This document shows, in pieces, positions 15,199 to 20,049 of a stretch of 20,049 nucleotides of DNA. The translations under genes were made by a program, and so were the position numbers. The stretch comes from SHLQ01 sp964494395 (lineage in GTDB: Bacteria; Actinomycetota; Acidimicrobiia; Acidimicrobiales; SHLQ01), in the NCBI GenBank assembly GCA_964494395.1, contig CAZBTI010000057.1, forward strand, positions 1 to 20,049. Direction: 5' to 3'. Numbering within the stretch: the first letter of the stretch is position 1; every line of letters starts with the position of its first letter. The notes beneath the pieces were generated by a model. It was given only the letters and a program-made list of their open reading frames with translations, was not told where the DNA came from and made no database searches.

Positions 15199-15549
15199 TT
15201 AGAAACCAACCGCGCGACTGCGAGAGATTGTGCGTCGGCGAGGTCGCGAGAACTGCTCGCGGTGAACGGCACGAATGATGTTGTCGATCGAGTCGAGCAG
15301 GGCAGCGTTCGTGCGAAACATTTCATCGACCTCTGTGCCGGACCACGGTTCGGTGAGTGCGTCTAGCGGCAGGCTAGCGCGCCGCCACGCAGTGCCGATC
15401 TCGCGAAGCGCGGTGTCGACAACCGGACTACCGCACTCGACGGCGATGTGGGCCATCTCCGCGGGATCGAATCGGCCGGCGTTGAAGGAGTCGCTGACCA
15501 TCCCATTGCGATATCGAAGCGCTTGTTCGGCGATACGCGCGTGGTTCAT
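15199..15549 (-). CDS. hypothetical protein, 116 aa
   Basis: I do not recognise this small soluble protein. It is mixed helical by appearance, with a conserved-looking core (RYRNGMVSDSFNAGRFDPAE, WRRASLPLDALTEPWSG) and a strongly basic, Arg-rich C-terminus (REQFSRPRRRTISRSR) that could bind nucleic acid or be disordered. No signal peptide or membrane helix is present. It begins 60 bp after the ferrochelatase stop on the same strand. A TAGGTT hexamer ends exactly 6 nt before its ATG, suggesting a leaderless transcript of its own. It is probably a real gene because the frame fills the space between its neighbours, but no function can be assigned. Confidence 0.6.
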   Translation of the reverse strand: MNHARIAEQALRYRNGMVSDSFNAGRFDPAEMAHIAVECGSPVVDTALREIGTAWRRASLPLDALTEPWSGTEVDEMFRTNAALLDSIDNIIRAVHREQFSRPRRRTISRSRAVGF

Positions 15550-15555
15550 GTCCCA

Positions 15556-15561
15556 AACCTA
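15556..15561 (-). promoter_or_regulatory. -10 element for the 116-aa gene
   Basis: On the minus strand TAGGTT (TANNNT) ends 6 nt before the ATG at 15549, the ideal distance for transcription to start at the initiator codon. Confidence 0.4.
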
Positions 15562-15609
15562 CGCGTTGTGGGCTGAGCGCCAGTGGATACCAAGACCGCT
15601 GTCCTCAGC

Positions 15610-16650
15610 TCAGGTGGTCGGCCGGGAGGGACGCTGCGGGGCAGGGCAGCAGCCGGGAGCGCAGAAGTCGGGGCGAACGTCGAGGTCGCCGAGGGCGAGC
15701 ACCTCTCCGTCCGATCGGCGCTCTTCGATAAGTTGGATAATCGCCGTGATGAAGCGGTGATCGGTGCCGACCGTGCCAGCACGAGCGAACCCGAGGGAGA
15801 GCCGTTCGGCCGTGGCGATTGCCTCGGTATCGAGGTCGTACATGACTTCCATGTGGTCCGAGATGAAGCCGATCGGGATCACGACGACCGCCGACTCGCC
15901 CTCATCGCTAAGCGCTTCGAGGTGGTCATTGATATCGGGCTCGAGCCAGGGGACCTGCGGTGGGCCGCTGCGTGACTGCCAGACCAGATCGAAATCGCTG
16001 CGTTGAGCAACGGTACGGCCCGCACGTTCGGCGACGAGACGGGATGCTTCGCGCAACTGTTCCTCGTAGTCCGAAGTCGACGACATCGAGATCGGGATGG
16101 AGTGCGCGGTAAAGACAAGGCGGGCCTTGTCAGCCTGTTCGCCGAGGGTTTCGAGGGCGGTGACGACGTTGTCGACCATCGGGTCGATAAAGCCTGGGTG
16201 GTCGTAGTACTGGCGAATCTTATGGACTTCTGGGGCGGAGTTGCCGAGTTCGGTCCGAGCGCGTTCGATGTCTTCGCGGTACTGATGGCAACCCGAGTAC
16301 GAACTGGTTGCCGACGTAACGAACGCGATGGCCTTTTGGATGCCGTCGTCCGCCATCTGCTGCATCGTGTCGGTGAGCATCGGCGCCCAATTGCGGTTTC
16401 CCCAATACACGGGAAGGTCTATCCCGTGGTTAGGGAGTTCTGCTTCGAGGGCCGCGATGAGGTCGCGGCACTGATCGTTGATGGGGCTCTTCCCACCGAA
16501 GAGGTGGTAGTGGGCCCCCACCTGTTCGAGGCGTTCCTTGGGGATTCCTCGCCCACGGGTCACGTTCTCGAGGAAGGGCACGACCTCTTCGGGGGCCTCG
16601 GGCCCACCGAAGGAAACGATCAGGATTGCGTCGTAGTCGTTAACACTCAT
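15610..16650 (-). CDS. hemH: ferrochelatase (coproporphyrin ferrochelatase type)
   Basis: The 346-aa enzyme inserts Fe(II) into a porphyrin; in Actinobacteria the substrate is normally coproporphyrin III (CpfC). Landmarks: ILIVSFGGPEAPEEVVPFLENV (9-30), FGGKSPIND (51-59), catalytic H183 in TAHSIP and E268 in DHMEVMYDLD. C121 (SGCHQYRED) and the tail C330, C334 and C335 (FCAPGCC) correspond to the four cysteines that hold a [2Fe-2S] cluster in mycobacterial ferrochelatase, so cluster binding is likely, although the tail spacing differs. Full length for the family. It starts at ATG 16650, 22 nt after the nei stop, as the fourth gene of the whiB operon. No other heme genes are in the window, so its placement with redox and light regulators is notable. 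Confidence 0.93.
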   Translation of the reverse strand: MSVNDYDAILIVSFGGPEAPEEVVPFLENVTRGRGIPKERLEQVGAHYHLFGGKSPINDQCRDLIAALEAELPNHGIDLPVYWGNRNWAPMLTDTMQQMADDGIQKAIAFVTSATSSYSGCHQYREDIERARTELGNSAPEVHKIRQYYDHPGFIDPMVDNVVTALETLGEQADKARLVFTAHSIPISMSSTSDYEEQLREASRLVAERAGRTVAQRSDFDLVWQSRSGPPQVPWLEPDINDHLEALSDEGESAVVVIPIGFISDHMEVMYDLDTEAIATAERLSLGFARAGTVGTDHRFITAIIQLIEERRSDGEVLALGDLDVRPDFCAPGCCPAPQRPSRPTT

Positions 16651-16672
16651 GGATTGCTACTCACTGGGTGCC

Positions 16673-17467
16673 TCAAGTTGGTTGACAGGTCGGGCAGTAC
16701 CAAGCTTTGCGCTTGGCGATTTCGGCGAGGCGGATCTCGTCACTGCATCGGTGGCAGGGCTCTCCCTCGCGCTTGTAGACGTAGAGTCGCTCCGACTTCG
16801 GAATTCGACCAGCAGCAACGCCGACCTCGGCGGGGTCGCGGGTGACGATGCGGTTCAGTCGGCGTCCTTCGGTGAGTTGGCTGACCGACATCTCCCACAA
16901 CTCGGCGAGTTGATCGTTTGAGAGTTCGTTCGCTGGAGTGTTTGGATCAATCCCCGCTAGGAAACAGAATTCGGACCGATAGACGTTTCCGATTCCTGCG
17001 ATGACCTTCTGATCGAGCAGGGCTGCCGAGAGCGGAAGCTTCTTGCGTTTCATCCTCGCTACGAACTGTTCGGGGTCGGCGTCTTTGCGCAGCGGGTCGG
17101 GGCCGAGCTTGTCGGTAATCTTCGCTGCGTCGTCATCGTCGATGAGTGAGCAAACCATTGGACCGGTGAGGTCCCACGTTGCATCCTCGCCACGAAGGCG
17201 AAGGCGGATCGCTCCGATTTCGTCGGCGTCGACAGGCTTCTTTCGGAACTTCCCGATCAGCCCCAAGTGGATGTGCAACAGCGGAGCGCCGTCGAAGTCC
17301 ATGAACAGGTGCTTTCCCCACGCCTCGGCGGCGTTGAGTGTGCGTCCGTCGAGAAGGGCTGCTTCTTCTTCGAAGCGGCCCTGCGGCGACGAGGCAATGA
17401 CGGGGGATTGACGGACCGTCTTGTTGAGGTCCATGGCCAATCGATGAATTGTGTGACCCTCTGGCAT
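16673..17467 (-). CDS. nei: Fpg/Nei family DNA glycosylase/AP lyase (Nei1-like)
   Basis: The 264-aa enzyme removes oxidised bases and cuts the abasic site. It begins MPEGHTIHRL: P2 is the Schiff-base nucleophile and E3 the general acid. K52 (AWGKHLF) is the conserved lysine of the family. The helix-two-turn-helix region holds LLDQKVIAGIGNVYRSE (about 150-166). The zinc finger has C238, C241, C258 and C261. The MPEGHT start and SPQGRF (27-32) resemble mycobacterial Nei1, which acts on oxidised pyrimidines, rather than Fpg/MutM. It is complete. It lies 9 nt downstream of the CarH-like regulator and 22 nt upstream of ferrochelatase, so it is probably expressed with them; repair of photo-oxidative damage is the natural reading of that context. 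No obvious Shine-Dalgarno precedes its ATG, which suggests coupling. Confidence 0.93.
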   Translation of the reverse strand: MPEGHTIHRLAMDLNKTVRQSPVIASSPQGRFEEEAALLDGRTLNAAEAWGKHLFMDFDGAPLLHIHLGLIGKFRKKPVDADEIGAIRLRLRGEDATWDLTGPMVCSLIDDDDAAKITDKLGPDPLRKDADPEQFVARMKRKKLPLSAALLDQKVIAGIGNVYRSEFCFLAGIDPNTPANELSNDQLAELWEMSVSQLTEGRRLNRIVTRDPAEVGVAAGRIPKSERLYVYKREGEPCHRCSDEIRLAEIAKRKAWYCPTCQPT

Positions 17468-17476
17468 TCTGTTGTT

Positions 17477-18304
17477 CTAGCCGGAGCGGAGTTCCGCGTG
17501 AAGTCGGTCGAATGTCTCGAGGGCGTCACGAGCCGATGTTGATGCAATGCAGTCGCCCAACCCGCTGATTTCTTTAGCGGAGGAGAAGGCGGAGCCTCCA
17601 ACGACGATCGGCATATCGGGAAGTTGTTCGCGAATTGCCGAAACCGAAGCCGACATGATTTCTTCTGCTCCGGGCGTGGTTGCTGCGAGACCGATAGCGA
17701 CGAGGTCGTTGGTAGCCGCGCAGCGCGACGCTATGGAGTCCGGCGGAGTATTCGCACCGAGATCTTCGACATCAAAACCGCGCACTCGGAGGAGGTCTCG
17801 GAGTATTGCGGTGGGAAGGAAATGATGGTCGTTGGCAACCGTGGCAAGCACGATGGTGCCCCGGGAGCGGCCGCGCTTGCGTCCCACTCGGGAGCCGAGA
17901 CGGGAGACGACGCGAATTGCGGTCGCTGTGGCGACATGCTCGTCGGAAATATCGATCTCGCCGTCGTGCCACCGTTGGCCAATGCTGGCGAGGGCCGGAG
18001 TGAGCAGGTCGAGGTAGACCTCGTCTGCCTCCGCGCCTCCGGCCATGGCGTCTTCGAGAATTTGGAAGCTGCCGATTTCGTCGCCCGCGAGCAGGCGCTC
18101 TTCGAGGCGGACGGGGAGGACTTCCGGGCGGCTCGATGTCGTGATGCGCCCGGTCTTGACCGCTGCGAGATCATCGATGTTGACGAACCACTGACCGCCG
18201 TTCTTTTCGGCAGCGAGGCGACCCGTGCGGACATAGCGGTACGCCGTCATGTAGTGCACCCCGAGGCGTTCTGATGCTTCGGCCAGGGAGACTGTTTCTG
18301 CCAT
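17477..18304 (-). CDS. CarH/LitR-like B12-binding transcriptional regulator
   Basis: The 275-aa protein has an N-terminal helix-turn-helix of the MerR/excisionase type (SLAEASERLGVHYMTAYRYV, then AVK by residue 50), a linker, a B12-binding helical cap (about 66-145) and a Rossmann-like B12-binding domain (about 148-270). Residues match those that handle adenosylcobalamin in CarH: W112-H113 and E122-H123 (WHDGEIDISDEH) keep the exact CarH spacing of Trp131/His132 and Glu141/His142. H161 (NDHHFLP) aligns with the lower ligand His177. The CarH motif HELG is altered to HFLP. CarH proteins bind operators in the dark and fall apart when light breaks the Co-C bond. Here the DNA-binding domain is only about 50 residues, shorter than a full MerR domain. 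The gene begins 3 nt after whiB, with CGGA 6 nt before its ATG. Confidence 0.85.
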   Translation of the reverse strand: MAETVSLAEASERLGVHYMTAYRYVRTGRLAAEKNGGQWFVNIDDLAAVKTGRITTSSRPEVLPVRLEERLLAGDEIGSFQILEDAMAGGAEADEVYLDLLTPALASIGQRWHDGEIDISDEHVATATAIRVVSRLGSRVGRKRGRSRGTIVLATVANDHHFLPTAILRDLLRVRGFDVEDLGANTPPDSIASRCAATNDLVAIGLAATTPGAEEIMSASVSAIREQLPDMPIVVGGSAFSSAKEISGLGDCIASTSARDALETFDRLHAELRSG

Positions 18305-18307
18305 GGA

Positions 18308-18661
18308 TTATCCGGCCTGCTGTGTGTGTTCTTCTGGCTCTAGTACCTCGGCACGTGCTGCTTCTCGTCCGAGTTCTGCAACTGCGCGGCGTGAAGGACT
18401 CCGTGGAGGATAGCCCAAACTCGCCCGCTGTTCTTCGCTTTCGCCTCCCCAGAAACCATGTTCGCGGTTGTCTCGGGCCCAGCTACGGCAAGCGAGCATG
18501 ACCTGGCAGTTGTCGCAGTACGAGCGTGCCAGCGCTTCTCGCTTTGTTCGTCGGGTTCGACGTTCTCCTGGAGGTGCGAAGAAGAGATCACTCTTTCCCG
18601 CACAAAGGCCATCGCTAGCCCATTCCCGTGATCCCGATACCGCAAACAGTTCGTCCAGCAT
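18308..18661 (-). CDS. WhiB family iron-sulfur transcriptional regulator
   Basis: The 117-aa protein carries the WhiB cluster-binding cysteines C20, C49, C52 and C58 (C-x28-C-x2-C-x5-C) and the turn motif GFWGGES (69-75), followed by a basic Arg-rich C-terminus (PPRSPSRRAVAELGREAAR) suited to DNA contact. WhiB proteins occur only in Actinobacteria and their phages. They bind [4Fe-4S] clusters sensitive to O2 and NO and usually act with the sigma factor. The length fits a WhiB-like (Wbl) protein; I cannot assign a numbered subclass. The ATG at 18661 is supported by a strong GAGGAGAGG ribosome site 8 nt upstream. It heads the whiB-carH-nei-hemH operon and has a well-formed promoter region with twin operator-like repeats. 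Confidence 0.95.
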   Translation of the reverse strand: MLDELFAVSGSREWASDGLCAGKSDLFFAPPGERRTRRTKREALARSYCDNCQVMLACRSWARDNREHGFWGGESEEQRASLGYPPRSPSRRAVAELGREAARAEVLEPEEHTQQAG

Positions 18662-18669
18662 GTCGTAAG

Positions 18670-18678
18670 CCTCTCCTC
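18670..18678 (-). promoter_or_regulatory. strong ribosome binding site of whiB
   Basis: Minus-strand GAGGAGAGG lies 8 nt before the whiB ATG. It is the clearest Shine-Dalgarno in the window and contrasts with the leaderless-looking genes nearby. Confidence 0.75.
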
Positions 18679-18689
18679 GATGGGGTCAA

Positions 18690-18721
18690 TTTAGCACTAA
18701 ACAATTCTATTTACTACTAAA
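18690..18721 (-). promoter_or_regulatory. whiB promoter with twin operator-like repeats
   Basis: On the minus strand TTTAGTAGTAAA (18710-18721) and TTTAGTGCTAAA (18690-18701) are near-identical, partly palindromic 12-mers whose centres are 20 bp apart, about two helical turns. Between them lies TAGAAT (18704-18709), a strong -10. Transcription would begin inside the second repeat, near 18697, giving a leader of about 36 nt. The -35 region (about 18727-18732, CCTTCG) is poor, as in promoters that need an activator. A regulator bound to both repeats would cover the -10. The CarH-like protein or WhiB are obvious candidates but this is inference. Confidence 0.55.
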
Positions 18722-18780
18722 TCGTCCGAAGGTATGAAAAAGTGAGGCTGAGGTGTTGAAAAGTCAATGAAAACGAGAAA

Positions 18781-18808
18781 ATCCCACAGCGATGATTCGC
18801 TGTGGGAT
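18781..18808 (-). terminator. rho-independent terminator of the septum/glutaredoxin transcript
   Basis: Arms at 18797-18808 and 18781-18792 form a perfect 12-bp stem around a 4-nt loop. Read on the minus strand it is followed by TTTCTCGTTTTC. It lies 33 nt after the glutaredoxin stop and separates that transcript from the whiB promoter. Confidence 0.88.
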
Positions 18809-18841
18809 CTCGTGAAAGTGTTAAAGCGGGAGGGGGCTAGC

Positions 18842-19174
18842 TCAGCCGCCCAGCCACTTATTTAGCCTTTTCGCGAAGGCACCGTTCTCCGGTACTTCGA
18901 CACCCTCAGGTACGAGTTCGGGGGCTTGGGCATCAAGTGCTTGGAGCACCTCGTTGGCACTCGGGTTTACCATCTTTGCCTTGCCGATTACCACGGTTGG
19001 AACCGTCTCGTTGCCATCGGCAATCGAGCGGACTGTTTCAGCATCTGCTTTGCTGTCCCAGATGTTCTTTTTGTTGAGCGGCAAGTCGAGCTTGTTCAAC
19101 TTGCTCTCGAGATTCATGCAGAACGGGCAACCGGGTCGCCAGTAAAAATCGATCGTGGTGCTATCAGGATTCAT
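18842..19174 (-). CDS. glutaredoxin / mycoredoxin-like protein
   Basis: The 110-aa protein is a single thioredoxin-fold domain with the redox motif CPFC (C16 and C19 counted from ATG 19174), the cis-proline segment ETVPTVVIG and the NPSANEVLQAL substrate-binding end. These features are typical of actinobacterial glutaredoxin-like proteins, which work with mycothiol (mycoredoxin) or a related reductant. The C-terminus extends about 25 residues past the fold (VPEGVEVPENGAFAKRLNKW). ATG 19174 is preferred to the upstream TTG (19186) because GGAAG lies 5 nt before it. The start overlaps the end of the septum-formation-like gene by 11 nt in another frame, so the two are probably translated together. 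A strong terminator follows. Confidence 0.88.
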   Translation of the reverse strand: MNPDSTTIDFYWRPGCPFCMNLESKLNKLDLPLNKKNIWDSKADAETVRSIADGNETVPTVVIGKAKMVNPSANEVLQALDAQAPELVPEGVEVPENGAFAKRLNKWLGG

Positions 19175-20049
19175 CGAGTCTTCCAATCAATTGGGCATCG
19201 TCATCGAACCCTAAGCAGGTTACAAGGCGATCGGGATTCTGCGTTTGATTCCATGAATCGACAGTTGGCTGAAAGAACTTGAAACTAATTCCGCGATCGT
19301 CGTCCGGGGAAACCAGTTCTGCGAGCGAGGTACGACACACGTCTTCCGCAAAAGCCGAGATTGCAATCTCGTCGAACTCGGGGACCGTGTCGATAATGGC
19401 CTCTCGATAGATCTCGAAGTCATGAGGCTCATCGCAGTCGACCCGTTCGACCTCAAGGATTTGCCCATCGATATCACCAATGATGCAGTCGCCGGCGCGA
19501 ATGTCGAAGACCGAGATCACCTGACCGCCCTCTTCGGAGTCCGTACCGCTGTCGTCTTCGGTATTTTCTGCACCGTCGAGGATTCCAGCCTCATCTTCGC
19601 TTTGTTCGGCATCGGGAACGTCGGTCTCTGTTTCGGCGACCTCATCGCCATTCGAGAACAGGCGCAGGGACAGCCAGATAATTCCACCGAGGAGGACGAG
19701 GGCAGCAACAGCACCGCCGATGACTCCCTTGTTGGGGCCACTGTCCTCAAAAAGCGGTGGAGTTGTGCTCTCGGGTACTGCGAGGTCGACAACGTCTGGC
19801 TTTGTGGTGCTCGTCGCGAGCGGTGCAGCGAGTGTGTCCTGCGCCTCGGCGCTCGGTTTGCGCCACGCGTCATCTCGAGAAACTTCTTCGAACTCGGGGG
19901 TTGCGATCACCGGAGGTTCGAACGTCGCCAGCGGAGCGCTCGTTAGCGTCGCCGCCGGTTCTTCGACCAGGGGAAGGTCCGGAACCGAGGGTGCCTCGAC
20001 CTCAGGAATCTCCGGAAGTTCGATGCCGCCAATCGCTGAGGACTCAGTG
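19164..20049 (-). CDS. septum-formation-like membrane protein, 5'-truncated by the window
   Basis: The frame is open to the right edge, so the start is missing; a GTG at 19910 is probably an internal valine because the same Pro/Glu-rich sequence continues upstream (IELPEIPEVEAPSVPDLPLV). Layout: a long, disordered, Pro/Glu/Thr-rich cytoplasmic region; one transmembrane helix (GVIGGAVAALVLLGGIIWL, about 19655-19733); an acidic Asp/Glu/Ser linker; and an extracytoplasmic domain with four cysteines (AGDCI, VDCDEPHDFEIY, VCRTSL, TCLGF). The GDC...V.C..PHD.E.Y...C...C pattern fits the actinobacterial septum-formation domain family (PF13845-like). The biochemical role of that domain is not established. 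The 3' end overlaps the glutaredoxin start by 11 nt, an intriguing link since the external domain probably contains disulfides. Confidence 0.75.
   Translation of the reverse strand, partial: TESSAIGGIELPEIPEVEAPSVPDLPLVEEPAATLTSAPLATFEPPVIATPEFEEVSRDDAWRKPSAEAQDTLAAPLATSTTKPDVVDLAVPESTTPPLFEDSGPNKGVIGGAVAALVLLGGIIWLSLRLFSNGDEVAETETDVPDAEQSEDEAGILDGAENTEDDSGTDSEEGGQVISVFDIRAGDCIIGDIDGQILEVERVDCDEPHDFEIYREAIIDTVPEFDEIAISAFAEDVCRTSLAELVSPDDDRGISFKFFQPTVDSWNQTQNPDRLVTCLGFDDDAQLIGRLDES

Noticed and set aside
18828..18850. GGGGGCTAGCTCAG as the start of a tRNA gene
   Set aside because: No acceptor partner, anticodon arm or TTC loop follows; it overlaps the end of the glutaredoxin gene.
19905..19930. 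GGTTCGAAC-type palindrome near the right end as a second LexA box
   Set aside because: The half-sites abut rather than being separated by 4 nt, and the site lies within coding sequence.

Overview
The window reads as a piece of an actinobacterial chromosome, probably class Acidimicrobiia or a related high-GC lineage. This is inferred from gene content: a WhiB protein, a mycoredoxin-like glutaredoxin, a septum-formation-type membrane protein, an actinobacterial ferrochelatase with an SGC...C...CC cysteine pattern, an Nei1-like glycosylase, and ParC/ParE of actinobacterial type. Base composition looks like roughly 60 percent GC by eye. No tRNA, rRNA, CRISPR array, insertion sequence or phage gene was seen. 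Nearly all sequence is coding and most genes lie on the minus strand.

Layout, left to right. (1) 1-2641, minus: parC followed 15 bp later by parE, which runs off the left edge. A perfect CGAAC-N4-GTTCG palindrome, the Gram-positive LexA/SOS box, lies 37-50 bp upstream of parC. Further upstream are two 43-bp hairpin-forming repeats. (2) 3042-4077: a small unknown gene (minus) and a VanZ-like membrane protein (plus). (3) 4102-10227, minus: five tightly packed genes, DUF1800 - DUF1501 (Tat signal) - M1 metallopeptidase lipoprotein - DrrA-like ATPase - DrrB-like permease. Junctions range from a 4-nt overlap to about 10 nt, so this is one operon. (4) 10305-14435, plus: a divergent OmpR-type response regulator and histidine kinase, an FN3 lipoprotein and a UPF0104 / lysylphosphatidylglycerol-synthase-like membrane protein. 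The divergent promoter region holds an 11-bp-phased direct repeat typical of OmpR-family binding sites. (5) 14509-18661, minus: whiB - CarH-like cobalamin photoreceptor regulator - nei - ferrochelatase with gaps of 3, 9 and 22 bp, then two unknown genes that appear to have their own promoters. (6) 18842-20049, minus: a septum-formation-like membrane protein (open at the right edge) overlapping a glutaredoxin, closed by a clear intrinsic terminator.

Two ideas stand out. First, the whiB-carH-nei-ferrochelatase operon joins a redox-sensing regulator, a B12 light sensor, an oxidised-base repair enzyme and the enzyme that consumes phototoxic porphyrin. It looks like a compact photo-oxidative stress module, and its promoter carries twin TTTA...TAAA operators around the -10. 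Second, parC-parE may be under SOS control. The DUF1800/DUF1501/M1/DrrAB operon beside a divergent two-component system is a third unit whose substrate is unknown.
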